Positions 28,328-37,071 of a stretch of 64,000 bases of DNA are shown here, in pieces (position 1 is the first letter of the stretch; the number at the start of each line of letters is the position of its first letter). The notes below the pieces were generated by a model that did not search any database, was not told the origin of the DNA, and saw only the letters and a list, made by a program, of their open reading frames with translations. Location: positions 3,720,001-3,784,000 of the forward strand of contig NZ_CP126095.1 in the NCBI RefSeq assembly GCF_030123105.1, given 5' to 3'. This DNA comes from Paenibacillus sp. G2S3 (GTDB lineage: Bacteria; Bacillota; Bacilli; Paenibacillales; Paenibacillaceae). The translations under genes and the position numbers were made by a program.

Positions 28328-29368
28328 TTATCCAAAATATCGATGATAAAAGCTTCTAGCAGCAGCAATATCCTTAGTTCCATGAATCAACGCTCTACCA
28401 TCAGCAAAAATAACCAGCCGATAAGGCCCTTCTTCGAATGATACCAGGTAAGCATTACTGTCTACGCTTCCGCTTCCTAAACGAGACAAGCGATTCGCAG
28501 TTTCCTGCAAGTTAAGCTTTTGGGGTCTCGCCGGGCGAATTTGTACCGTATCCCTTCCGCAAAGAACATCGCTTCGTTCTGTATTTGCTGCCGTAAGATA
28601 TGGATAGATCGGATGATTCCCACAAGAAGGACAATTGTCTTTTTTGGCTGCTTTTACTCCAATTTCTTGATGTTCATTACGCCACACATCAAACGTTAAC
28701 AGTTTGTTTCTTAATTGAGCTTTACGCTTACCTAGTAGTTTCAGCGCCTCTGCCGTAGCATTTGCCGTAACTAGTTGTACTGCTTGCGGAAGTATACCAG
28801 CCGTATCACAGGTATCACCTCCTAGGGGTACCGCGCCTAAGAGACAATGGAGACATGGGGTTTCTCCTGGCAAAATCGTATATGTTATTCCATAACTACC
28901 TACACATGCGCCATAGATCCAAGGAATACCGTGCTTTTGTGCCATATCATTAATAATAAGCCGAGTATCAAAATTGTCCGTACCATCCATGATCAGATCA
29001 ACCCCTGAAATAAGCCCTTCCAACTCTTCGACACGAACATCTATCACATGGGCTTCAACAACGACCTCAGAATTAATCTGTTGGAGTCTTCTCTGCGCAG
29101 CGACAGCCTTAGGCATATGTTCTTGTGCATCCGCCTCGGTATAGAGCTGTTGCCTCTGAAGGTTACTCCACTCTACATAATCACGATCAGCTAAAATGAC
29201 TCTTCCAACGCCGCAGCGTACCAACGTCTCTGCAATCCCTGTGCCAAGCGCACCCGCTCCCACTACTAACACACTAGACTGATCAAGCCCTTGTTGTCCC
29301 TCTGCACCAAATGGCGTAAACCGCACCTGACGAGAATAACGATCTTCACGCCTATCCCTATGGTTCAT
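28328..29368 (-). CDS. moeB: MoeB/ThiF-family adenylyltransferase (E1-like)
   Basis: 346 residues. The nucleotide-binding motif is VLVVGAGALGTGIAE, followed by RDYVEWSNLQRQQL (the arginine finger region), MDGTDNFDTRLIIND, a possible catalytic cysteine region GDTCDTAG, and zinc cysteines in CLHC and CPSCG. It should adenylate the C-terminus of MoaD or ThiS for sulfur transfer. A C-terminal extension of about 100 residues is present, as often in Bacillales members. No MoaD or ThiS gene is adjacent, so MoeB and ThiF roles cannot be separated. Confidence 0.85.
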   Translation of the reverse strand: MNHRDRREDRYSRQVRFTPFGAEGQQGLDQSSVLVVGAGALGTGIAETLVRCGVGRVILADRDYVEWSNLQRQQLYTEADAQEHMPKAVAAQRRLQQINSEVVVEAHVIDVRVEELEGLISGVDLIMDGTDNFDTRLIINDMAQKHGIPWIYGACVGSYGITYTILPGETPCLHCLLGAVPLGGDTCDTAGILPQAVQLVTANATAEALKLLGKRKAQLRNKLLTFDVWRNEHQEIGVKAAKKDNCPSCGNHPIYPYLTAANTERSDVLCGRDTVQIRPARPQKLNLQETANRLSRLGSGSVDSNAYLVSFEEGPYRLVIFADGRALIHGTKDIAAARSFYHRYFG

Positions 29369-29390
29369 CCGAATTCACTCCCCATATCCA

Positions 29391-29427
29391 AAAACCGGAG
29401 AATAGCATATAGATTGCTATTCCCCGG
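29391..29427 (-). terminator. Terminator of the ABC-F gene
   Basis: CCGGGGAATAGCA pairs with TGCTATTCTCCGG on the minus strand, followed by TTTTTGG. Confidence 0.85.
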
Positions 29428-29440
29428 AAGTATGATGATT

Positions 29441-30994
29441 CTATACTTGTACAGCTGACCACTGCTCAACATCCCAAATTTTCGTAACCCAATCTTCATA
29501 GAAATCAGGTTCATGGGAGACGAGCAGTACAGTGCCCTTGTATTCTTGCAATGCTCGCTTCAGCTCAGCCTTGGCAATAACATCAAGGTGATTCGTAGGT
29601 TCATCGAACAGAACCCAGTTGCTCTCACGCATCAATAGCTTACAAAGACGTACCTTGGCTTGTTCACCACCACTTAGCATGCTAAGCGGACGAGTAATAT
29701 GCTCGTTTTTCAGACCACAGCGAGCTAGATGTCCACGTACTTCATTCTGAGTTAGACTAGAGAATTCATTCCAGACATCCTCAATAGGCGTAAGATTAGC
29801 TGCTTTCACTTCTTGTTGGAAGTATGCTGAATTCAGATAATCTCCTAGATAAGTTTTCCCGCTATACGTTGGGATCACTCCAAGAATAGTCTTCAGCAGC
29901 GTGGATTTACCTACACCATTACAACCAACGATTGCAATCTTCTCGCCGCGTTCAATGGTCATGTTCAGCATAGGCAGCAATGGACGGTCATAACCAATCT
30001 CGAAATCAATGCCTTCGAAGACTGTTTTACCACTGGCACGGCTCTCTTTAAACTTAAAGGTCGGCTTTGCAGCTTCTTCTGGACGATCAATTCGATCCAT
30101 CCGATCTAGCTGCTTCTCACGGCTCTTCGCCCGACCAGATGTGGAGGCACGAGCTTTGTTACGCTGGATGAAATCCTCTTGTTTCTTAATAAAATCCTGT
30201 TGTTTCTCATAAGCATCTATGTGTTGGATCTTATTCATCTCGGCCATATTCAGAAATTTCTCGTAGTTCGCAGTGTATCGAGTAAGTTTACCGAACTCCA
30301 GGTGATAGACCACATTTACGACTTTATTCATGAATTCCGTATCATGGGAGATCAATATAAAAGCATATGGATATTGCTTCAAATAGTTAGTTAACCAGTC
30401 AATGTGCTCAACATCCAAATAGTTGGTAGGCTCATCCAGCAATAGTACATTCGGTTTCTCAAGCAGCAGCTTTGCTAACAGAACTTTTGTGCGCTGGCCC
30501 CCACTTAGTGAAGCGACATCACGGTCAAGTCCAATGACAGATAGACCAAGGCCATTCGCCATTTCCTCTACTTTTACATCAATTAGATAAAAATCTCCGA
30601 TATCCAGCTGTTCCTGAATGTCCCCCATTTGCTCGAGTAACAATTCTAACTCTTCAGGAGAAGCATCGCCCATCTTTTCAGTTATCGTTAGCATTTCCTG
30701 TTCCAGCTCTAAAAGTGGCAAGAAAGCGTCCTTCAATACATCGCGGATGGTTTTACCTGGCGTTAGGATGGTATGCTGATCCAAATAGCCGTAACGGACA
30801 CGAGGCGTCCACTCCACTCTTCCACTATCCTTCAACAGTTTTCCAGTCAAAATATTCATAAGCGTCGATTTCCCTACGCCATTTGCTCCTACAATTCCTA
30901 CATGTTCTCCCGGTAACAACCGGAAAGAAACATTCTTAAACAACGTCCGATCCCCAAAATTGTGGGAAACGTCTTCTACACTTAGTAAACTCAT
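29441..30994 (-). CDS. ABC-F family ATPase (translation factor type)
   Basis: 517 residues, two ABC domains and no membrane segment. Walker A motifs GANGVGKST and GCNGVGKST, signatures LSGGQRTKVLLAKLL and LSGGEQAKVRLCKLL, and Walker B LLLDEPTNYLD and LFDEPTNHLD are all present. The linker between the domains (about residues 245-320) is rich in charged residues and would form the P-site tRNA interaction motif. Length fits YfmM/YkpA-like housekeeping ABC-F proteins; a resistance role is possible but not shown. A leader of about 200 nt precedes it. Confidence 0.92.
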   Translation of the reverse strand: MSLLSVEDVSHNFGDRTLFKNVSFRLLPGEHVGIVGANGVGKSTLMNILTGKLLKDSGRVEWTPRVRYGYLDQHTILTPGKTIRDVLKDAFLPLLELEQEMLTITEKMGDASPEELELLLEQMGDIQEQLDIGDFYLIDVKVEEMANGLGLSVIGLDRDVASLSGGQRTKVLLAKLLLEKPNVLLLDEPTNYLDVEHIDWLTNYLKQYPYAFILISHDTEFMNKVVNVVYHLEFGKLTRYTANYEKFLNMAEMNKIQHIDAYEKQQDFIKKQEDFIQRNKARASTSGRAKSREKQLDRMDRIDRPEEAAKPTFKFKESRASGKTVFEGIDFEIGYDRPLLPMLNMTIERGEKIAIVGCNGVGKSTLLKTILGVIPTYSGKTYLGDYLNSAYFQQEVKAANLTPIEDVWNEFSSLTQNEVRGHLARCGLKNEHITRPLSMLSGGEQAKVRLCKLLMRESNWVLFDEPTNHLDVIAKAELKRALQEYKGTVLLVSHEPDFYEDWVTKIWDVEQWSAVQV

Positions 30995-31099
30995 AAATTC
31001 TCCGTAAGCTCCTATCTATACTTAAATAATGCGTAACAAGCAGAAACGTCTTCGGCGTCACTATAGGACGGTAAGCGTTTATGCGAGAAATATAAAGAT

Positions 31100-31125
31100 A
31101 AAGTATAGTGTGAAGCTTATACTTT
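31100..31125 (-). promoter_or_regulatory. Inverted repeat in the ABC-F leader
   Basis: AAAGTATA and TATACTTT form a perfect 8-bp inverted repeat with a 10-nt loop, about 105 nt upstream of the ABC-F start. The surrounding 31000-31228 is AT-rich; further GACG/CGTC pairs suggest a structured leader, but no classical attenuator terminator is obvious. Confidence 0.4.
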
Positions 31126-31228
31126 CTTATATTTTTCAAAACACGTATAAATATATATTTTAACACACTTTAATGCAACACTGAACTAAAAGTTAGTTGA
31201 GTGAAAAGAGGAAGCATAGAGAACCGCT

Positions 31229-32731
31229 TTATTCAGCCTTTCTTTTGAAAAAACTACGGCTTTTCACCTTAGTTGGTACATCAAATACTTCCTCAAACAT
31301 TTCATTGAACACTTCTACCAATTTCCCCCTAGGCTTGAATGGATCTTGCTGAAAAGGCAGTCCATACACCTTATCTGTACCTATAGCGGCCTGTAGCAGT
31401 TGTGCAGACGAGTGTTCAGCTAGCGGTAACCCCACCCTCCAATTCATTTCAGGAGGTATTCGCTTTCTCTTAATCCATAGAAGTATTTCTTCAAGACGCC
31501 AATCTGCACCTGAGGCAATTAAAAACGGTATATCGCTATATTTAAACTCATCCAAAGCCCCTTCATATTCACCAGTGCCGAGATCCAACACCACATATTG
31601 ATAATCCCCTCTCAATAAATCAGCCATTTCCCCGTTGACTGGACGTTTCCAATAATGAACCCCTTTCCATGAAAAAACAGATTGTTCGTCCGTATATGGG
31701 ATAGTTGTAATCTGTGAATATAGCATGCTGCGAATGCGGTTATATACCAATGAATTCGGAGAAAAATCAACCCATGCAGCTGCCCCCTTCTGTGCAAGTA
31801 GGCTGCTCATCGCTAATGAAGTATGCGTTGTTCCAAGACCTGAAGCTACTCCGAGTAAGGCAATGACCATCGCTTTTCGCTTTTCCAGAGAACGTGGGAC
31901 TGAAATAGGAAAATCATTTACTCTGTCCATTTCGGATTCCACACGAACTAACGCCTGAAGAACGGCTCCTGCATTCTGATAACGCTCCTCTGGGTGATGT
32001 CGTAATAAGCGTCTTATAATTGGAATAATGCTAGCTGGCATATGATTATATAGCCGATCCTCCATCCCAGACTCCCAATGACTACATTGACCTCCAGTTG
32101 CCATATTTAGAATTAATGCTCCTAGTCCATATAAATCGGATACCGGCTGACTTTGACCACTTCCATATTGCTCAGGTGCCGCGAAGCCAACCGTACCCAG
32201 CTTAACCGTATCTTCGGATATACCGCGTTTGTAGCTTCGAGCGATTCCAAAGTCAATTAACATCAGTTCTTTTTGCAGCGTCAGCATGATGTTTGAAGGC
32301 TTTAGATCACGATAGATAATCGGAGGATGATGACCATGCAGATATTGAAGGACTTCTAAAAGCTGTTTAGCCGTCTGAATGATGAAGTCACTTGGCAAAG
32401 GTCCGGGATTATCCTTCATTAGCTGGCTCAAACTCATACCTTCAATGTAGTCCATAATTAAATAGGAATACCCTTCTCGATCTGGAAGATAGAAATCGAC
32501 AATACGCGGCAGACGTGGGTGATCTAGTGTAATTAACATATCAGCTTCCGCCTGGATGTCTGAATGCAGCTCATCTAAGCATAAGCTTTCTTTTACAGCC
32601 CATCGTTTTCCCTTTAGCCGCAAATCATCCGCCAGATAAACAACACTCATCCCACCTTTACCAATCAGCCCCGAAATTCTGTATCTTTCATCAATAACCT
32701 GTCCCATCTTAAGCTTCGTCTCAAAATACAA
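31229..32731 (-). CDS. Serine/threonine protein kinase with C-terminal ParA-like domain
   Basis: About 500 residues from a TTG at 32731 with GGGGG 7 nt upstream. The kinase domain (about 20-275) has the glycine loop IGKGGMSVVY, the VAIK-equivalent WAVKE, the catalytic loop IYRDLKPSNIM, DFGIAR and an APE-like AAPEQYG. From about residue 300 comes a P-loop-like domain starting VIALLGVASGLGTTHTSLA and VDFSPNS, resembling ParA/MinD ATPases but without the usual Walker lysine. There is no membrane anchor or PASTA domain, so this is a cytosolic kinase of unusual architecture. Its target is unknown. Confidence 0.87.
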   Translation of the reverse strand: MYFETKLKMGQVIDERYRISGLIGKGGMSVVYLADDLRLKGKRWAVKESLCLDELHSDIQAEADMLITLDHPRLPRIVDFYLPDREGYSYLIMDYIEGMSLSQLMKDNPGPLPSDFIIQTAKQLLEVLQYLHGHHPPIIYRDLKPSNIMLTLQKELMLIDFGIARSYKRGISEDTVKLGTVGFAAPEQYGSGQSQPVSDLYGLGALILNMATGGQCSHWESGMEDRLYNHMPASIIPIIRRLLRHHPEERYQNAGAVLQALVRVESEMDRVNDFPISVPRSLEKRKAMVIALLGVASGLGTTHTSLAMSSLLAQKGAAAWVDFSPNSLVYNRIRSMLYSQITTIPYTDEQSVFSWKGVHYWKRPVNGEMADLLRGDYQYVVLDLGTGEYEGALDEFKYSDIPFLIASGADWRLEEILLWIKRKRIPPEMNWRVGLPLAEHSSAQLLQAAIGTDKVYGLPFQQDPFKPRGKLVEVFNEMFEEVFDVPTKVKSRSFFKRKAE

Positions 32732-32750
32732 TTTAACTCCCCCTTTTGGC

Positions 32751-32825
32751 AAAAAAAAAGAGAAAGCTTCCGCCATTAATGTTCTTACCGCAAAATACGG
32801 TTAACATTAATAACGGGATGCTTTC
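32751..32825 (-). terminator. Terminator of the RlmM-like gene
   Basis: Large inverted repeat: GAAAGC/GCTTTC, ATTAATGTT/AACATTAAT and ACCG/CGGT, followed on the minus strand by nine T residues. It ends the mutM-to-methyltransferase operon before the kinase gene. Confidence 0.8.
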
Positions 32826-32849
32826 CCTTAGAAATTTAAAATTTGTTGA

Positions 32850-33917
32850 TTAGTATTTAATCATATAAAGTGTAATCTCGTCACGATTATGGAACAGCTG
32901 CTTTGCACGCTGAATCTGCATGCGCTCCCCTTCAAACATCGCAATAATCTCCTTGATCATCGCCAGAGGTTTCTTATGCATCAGCTTTACAGTCACAATG
33001 GCTGTCCCACCCGGCGACAGACTGTGTAGCAGCCCGGTTACAAGCTTCGCCATCAGCTTAGGACTCCAGCTCATATCGCAAACGAGCAGATCAAATTCAT
33101 TGTCCCGGAATTTCACTTCTCCGGCGTTTTTACGAAGGATTTTCAAACCAGGATAATTACGAAGGGATTCATGCATTAATGCAGGGTCAACCGCCGTAAC
33201 CTTCATTCCACGTTCCAGCAAGAAAGAAGTCCACCCACCTGGAGAAGCGCCAATATCTAACGCATTACGGAAGCTGTAAAAAGGAATATCAAACTCCTTC
33301 TCGGCCTCCATTAGTTTGAACTTGGCGCGTGAGATTTGTCCATCTTCCTTACGAAAACGGATCGCACCGCCATTCCATCCAGATAAATTCGCTTCTGGTC
33401 TGGATACACCTGCATATAAGGCATTCCCGTCTGCATAGACAGAAATGACCCAGGCTGGATCTTGCACTGTAAATTCTGCGCCTAAGCTCTGCAATTGCTC
33501 TTGCAGCCATTCACGAAGTTCTCCCGGACTTTCCTGCCAGAAGGAAGGATCTCCTTTACGAACGTTCAGAGAAACTTTTTCCCCTTCAAGCTCAGTGTGA
33601 CGACTTAAATACACCGCCAAACGCTGTAGGGCCTCCATGGTTCCTTCATCCTGAAACTGAACAGGCTGTATATGACGCAGGAAAATGGGAAGATTCTGTG
33701 TGAGTAGCCGCGTTACTTCCTCTGGTTCACATTGCAAGGTAGCCAGAAAGATTTCTCCCGGTAGCAACAAGGTACTCTTCACAGCACCGAATAAACGGCG
33801 AAGCTCTTCTTGCGCATAAGGCGCAAAGCCGTGATTAGCTGTACAAATATATCGGGAATACACTACTTCTTCCGGAGCAATGTTCTGCTCTTCGGTATCT
33901 TGTCTTAAATCGTTCAA
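32850..33917 (-). CDS. RlmM-like (THUMP/FtsJ-fold) RNA methyltransferase
   Basis: 355 residues. The first half is THUMP-like (YICTANHGFAPYAQEELRRLFG). The second half has a SAM-binding Rossmann fold: NALDIGASPGGWTSFLLERG (motif I), VTAVDPA (acidic motif II), FDLLVCDMSWSPK (motif IV) and GGTAIVTVKLMHKK with a catalytic-type Lys. This matches the 23S rRNA 2'-O-methyltransferase RlmM group and its Firmicute relatives. It overlaps the upstream ABC ATPase gene by four nt and is the last gene of a six-gene operon. Confidence 0.85.
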   Translation of the reverse strand: MNDLRQDTEEQNIAPEEVVYSRYICTANHGFAPYAQEELRRLFGAVKSTLLLPGEIFLATLQCEPEEVTRLLTQNLPIFLRHIQPVQFQDEGTMEALQRLAVYLSRHTELEGEKVSLNVRKGDPSFWQESPGELREWLQEQLQSLGAEFTVQDPAWVISVYADGNALYAGVSRPEANLSGWNGGAIRFRKEDGQISRAKFKLMEAEKEFDIPFYSFRNALDIGASPGGWTSFLLERGMKVTAVDPALMHESLRNYPGLKILRKNAGEVKFRDNEFDLLVCDMSWSPKLMAKLVTGLLHSLSPGGTAIVTVKLMHKKPLAMIKEIIAMFEGERMQIQRAKQLFHNRDEITLYMIKY

Positions 33918-34696
33918 ATCGTTTTGCCTCCAGGTCTAATTTTAATCCAGGGACGACCGCTATCCCATTCAACATCAACAGGAATATCATAAGTGGCCAA
34001 GATCATTTCTTTCGTTAATACTTCTTCTTTCGGTCCAGATCCAGCTAGCTTACCCTCACGAATTAATGCAACATGCGTAAAAAGTGGGACAATTTCTTCC
34101 ACATGGTGAGTTACGTACACTACAGAAACATTACGCTGTCTCAGCTTGTCTATTTCAGCCAGCATTTTTTCCCTTTCATATAGATCAAGGCCGGCACAAG
34201 GCTCGTCCATAATCAATAACTTAGGGTCAGCCATAAGACATCTTGCCAGCATAGCTTTTTTACGTTCTCCCTGTGACAAGGTCCCAAAAGGATGAAATGC
34301 CATATTGCCTAGATTCATATCTTCCAGCATGCTGATTGCTTTCTCTTTTACTTCGGTAGGAATCGTCTCGTAAAAACGCAAATAAGCGTAAGCCCCTGTA
34401 GCTACGACCTCCCACACTGGATCATTTAAGCTCATCTTTTCCATCAAGGAAGGACCGATATATCCGATTTCTTTACGAACCTCACGTACATCACATTGCC
34501 CATATTTATAACCCAGCACTTCTACAGTCCCTTTGCTAGGAAATAAATAACCCGTCATCATCTCTAAAATTGTGGTTTTACCGGAGCCATTCCGTCCCAA
34601 AATGACCCAGTTCTCACCTTCTTTAACTTCTAGCGACACATCGTCCAAGATTAAGCTTTCTTCCCTGCGAAGAGATAAATGTTGTAATGAAATAAT
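33914..34696 (-). CDS. ABC ATPase (YlmA/ModF-like), probable non-AUG start
   Basis: Walker A ILGRNGSGKTTILEM, signature TLSQGERKKAMLARCLM, Walker B LLIMDEPCAGLD and the switch His in VYVTHH are clear. The first usual start codon in frame is a TTG at 34648, but it would remove the first ABC strand. The frame upstream reads IISLQHLSLRREESLI, which fits that strand. An ATT at 34694-34696 overlaps the upstream stop codon like a TAATG junction, and an ATA lies at 34697-34699; AAGGAG is 9-12 nt upstream. A non-AUG start is therefore likely. The substrate is unknown and no permease is adjacent. Confidence 0.8.
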   Translation of the reverse strand: MISLQHLSLRREESLILDDVSLEVKEGENWVILGRNGSGKTTILEMMTGYLFPSKGTVEVLGYKYGQCDVREVRKEIGYIGPSLMEKMSLNDPVWEVVATGAYAYLRFYETIPTEVKEKAISMLEDMNLGNMAFHPFGTLSQGERKKAMLARCLMADPKLLIMDEPCAGLDLYEREKMLAEIDKLRQRNVSVVYVTHHVEEIVPLFTHVALIREGKLAGSGPKEEVLTKEMILATYDIPVDVEWDSGRPWIKIRPGGKTI

Positions 34697-35019
34697 TATG
34701 ATATAACACTCCTTATGTATTCCAGTACTCGCTCAACTGAAACCATGGAATAATAAATATTCGGATCATCTTCTCGTTCTGCAGAAGCTACAAGTAGTGC
34801 AGGAACGCTCGTTATACGATATTGTTGTACCAAATTCGGCAGCATGTTCACATTTCCTGCAACCATCTGGAGGTCAGCAGGCAATAAGTGGGCCGCCACC
34901 TCTAACATACGTTCAGCAGCCTTACAAGTACCACACAATGGAGTGTGAAAGAATACGACAAGCGGTTCTCCCGAACGATTAAGCGCCCCCAGCAATTCCA
35001 CTTCATTCATTGTCTTCAT
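34696..35019 (-). CDS. Thioredoxin-like protein
   Basis: 107 residues with a thioredoxin fold: the active-site motif FFHTPLCGTCKAAERML (CGTC), and the cis-Pro motif ITSVPALLV. The first part LVVFFHTPLC matches the strand before the active site. It lacks a signal peptide, so it acts in the cytosol, possibly reducing disulfides in partners encoded in the same operon. It overlaps the upstream cREC-like gene by four nt (ATGA), and its stop overlaps the probable start of the ABC ATPase gene. Confidence 0.88.
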   Translation of the reverse strand: MKTMNEVELLGALNRSGEPLVVFFHTPLCGTCKAAERMLEVAAHLLPADLQMVAGNVNMLPNLVQQYRITSVPALLVASAEREDDPNIYYSMVSVERVLEYIRSVIS

Positions 35020-35360
35020 TTCAAATCCGTCTCCCCAGCGATATCACGAAGCTTATCAGAACTCAGGGGACCATTTACCAAAAGCATCCCCTCAGGTTTG
35101 GCAGCATATAAGATTTCATACATTTCCCTTCGCCCCCATAGGCTAGAGGTGTGCAAATAGATTTCTCGGGGGTATATCCCTTCCAGTACAATTCGTCTGA
35201 CAACCTCACCGCCAGAATAATCATCTGGCCCCATATCATAATCCAATGATAAAATACCGACCTCGCATTCACGCAGCATCAGAAGACATTCTTCAGTGGT
35301 ACGAGCCAAAGTGAAACCTTTAGGTACCTTTCTAAGGTCGTCCATATAAATATGAATCAC
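35016..35360 (-). CDS. Small receiver-like protein of cyclic-phosphate processing (cREC) type
   Basis: 114 residues from a GTG with GGAGG 7 nt upstream, which overlaps the end of nfo. It begins with IYMDDLRKVPKGF (acidic pair), has SLDYDMGPDD where a receiver Asp would be, and continues with IYLHTSSLWGRREMYEIL, a pattern known from cREC domains predicted to act on cyclic-phosphate nucleic-acid ends. That activity is a published prediction for the family, not evident from this sequence alone. Position between nfo and a thioredoxin gene fits a nucleic-acid repair context. Confidence 0.7.
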   Translation of the reverse strand: MIHIYMDDLRKVPKGFTLARTTEECLLMLRECEVGILSLDYDMGPDDYSGGEVVRRIVLEGIYPREIYLHTSSLWGRREMYEILYAAKPEGMLLVNGPLSSDKLRDIAGETDLK

Positions 35361-35362
35361 AA

Positions 35363-36220
35363 TTACGCCTCCGCTTCAAACCAGCCACGCACTGTAGCAA
35401 TCTCTTTTCGGTGACTGCCATCCGCACCCTTCTCCGTTTCCATGACAACAGCTGAGCTTCGTAAATGCTTGGAAGTCAATAAGCTTATCAGCCCCTGCTC
35501 TCCAATATGTCCTTGTCCGATTCCAGCATGTCTGTCACGTCTTGAGTCAAAAGGAAATTTAGAATCATTAAGATGAACAGCAACAAGATGTGGCCAAAAT
35601 CCAAGCTTCTTTCCTCGTTCAATGAACTCTTCCGTTCGCTCAGGATTCCAGATACCAGCTGCGTAGGCATGACAGGTGTCCAAACAAAATCCTATTTTCT
35701 CCGGAAATTGGCTAAGCTCTCGAACTTTCACGAGTTCTTCAAGCGTAATCCCTTCAGTTCCATGGTTGCCCGCTTGATTCTCAATAAGCAGCTTAGTACG
35801 ACCACCCCAGGACTGTAGCACCTCATTCATACATTGTATAATATTTTGATAGCCTTGTAACGGCTCCATTCCACCAAAATGTCCAAAATGAACAACGATG
35901 CCTGATGAACCACAAGCTTCTGCAATCTCCAGATCATTTAAAAGAGATGCCACATAAATCTTGCGCGGAGTGGCATCCTCTACACCAGCCGCCATGTTAA
36001 TTCCATACGGAGTGTGAGCAATCGAAGCGATCCCTTTGTCTAGACAAAAGAGAGCACAATCCCTCGTATCTCGTACATCCACCTGTTTAAGTTTCAAACT
36101 ACGTGGATTTTTAGGAAAATATTGAAAACATGTTGCACCGCTCTCCCAAGCGAATCGGGCAGCTCTCCCATAACCACCGCGAATGCTAACATGTGCCCCT
36201 ATTTGGGGGCTATTCGTCAT
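35363..36220 (-). CDS. nfo: Endonuclease IV (apurinic/apyrimidinic)
   Basis: About 285 residues from the ATG at 36220. Family motifs: IGAHVSIRGGYGRAARFA, the metal ligands in VVHFGHFGG, LIENQAG, KIGFCLDTCHAYAAG, VAVHLNDSKFPFDSRRDRHAGIG in outline, and METEKG near the end. It cuts DNA at abasic sites using zinc ions. The start overlaps the last 11 nt of mutM, which points to translational coupling of two base-excision-repair enzymes. A longer in-frame extension lies inside mutM and is unlikely. Confidence 0.95.
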   Translation of the reverse strand: MTNSPQIGAHVSIRGGYGRAARFAWESGATCFQYFPKNPRSLKLKQVDVRDTRDCALFCLDKGIASIAHTPYGINMAAGVEDATPRKIYVASLLNDLEIAEACGSSGIVVHFGHFGGMEPLQGYQNIIQCMNEVLQSWGGRTKLLIENQAGNHGTEGITLEELVKVRELSQFPEKIGFCLDTCHAYAAGIWNPERTEEFIERGKKLGFWPHLVAVHLNDSKFPFDSRRDRHAGIGQGHIGEQGLISLLTSKHLRSSAVVMETEKGADGSHRKEIATVRGWFEAEA

Positions 36221-37025
36221 GCTGACAGTTTGGGCAATAAAACACTTTGCGTCCAGACTGCTCTGTTTTGATAATCGTTCCCCCATCACGAAGACAAGAC
36301 TCGCCTTCACGATCATACACTTTACATTGATTATTATATGAACCTGTAACAGTATCCCCAGTCATAAACGGCATTTCCATGTACCCACCAATTTCAGTGG
36401 CCTCAGTCAGTACTTTTTGGATGCTCTCATAAAGACGAGCTATAGATTCAGATGTTAAATTCTGGACTTGTGCAGAAGGTAAAAGCCTAGCTTCAAAGGC
36501 AATCTCATCAGCATAGCAATTCCCGACTCCTGCCATCACATGCTGATTTACTAACAGGCTTTTGAGCGCACCTCTCCGTCCCTTTAATAATCCAGTGAAC
36601 CTTTCCAGCGTCATCCGACGATCCAGCAGCTCAGGCCCAAGCTTACCCATTGTGGCTTCGCTTTCCTTCACCGACAGCAAATGTAGATAGCCTAAGCGAA
36701 GTCCAATGAAGTAAAGGATATGATCTCCAAATGCTATTTCGACTTGTGTGTTACGATCCGGCCGTTCTTCCTCCGTGCCATAAAAAAGTATTCCACCAAG
36801 CATCAAATGTAAAAGTAGTCTTCGTCCATCATGAAGATGAAACAAAATATACTTGGCACGCCGCTCAACAAAAACAACACGCGCACCGATCAATGCATTT
36901 CTAAATGCTTCTGTTTCCATATTAATTGATTTTTCTCTGTTCACGATTACATCAGATATTGGCACATTTATAATATGCTGACTAAGCAGCTTTCTATAAT
37001 TCTCCATTTCCGGCAATTCCGGCAT
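36210..37025 (-). CDS. mutM: Formamidopyrimidine-DNA glycosylase (Fpg/MutM family)
   Basis: 271 residues beginning PELPEMENYRKLL with the catalytic Pro2 and Glu3. The helix-two-turn-helix region contains LKSLLVNQHVMAGVGNCYADEI, and the C-terminus has a zinc finger with Cys in NQCKVYDREGESC and CPNCQ. The family removes oxidised purines such as 8-oxoguanine and nicks the abasic site. Sequence details (PELPEMENYR rather than PELPEVET) put it in a Bacillales subgroup, so lesion preference may differ. First gene of the six-gene operon. Confidence 0.9.
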   Translation of the reverse strand: MPELPEMENYRKLLSQHIINVPISDVIVNREKSINMETEAFRNALIGARVVFVERRAKYILFHLHDGRRLLLHLMLGGILFYGTEEERPDRNTQVEIAFGDHILYFIGLRLGYLHLLSVKESEATMGKLGPELLDRRMTLERFTGLLKGRRGALKSLLVNQHVMAGVGNCYADEIAFEARLLPSAQVQNLTSESIARLYESIQKVLTEATEIGGYMEMPFMTGDTVTGSYNNQCKVYDREGESCLRDGGTIIKTEQSGRKVFYCPNCQHDE

Positions 37026-37071
37026 AGCTCATCGTCCCCTCTAGGTTGGTGAAGTAATAAGATCCTAGCTA

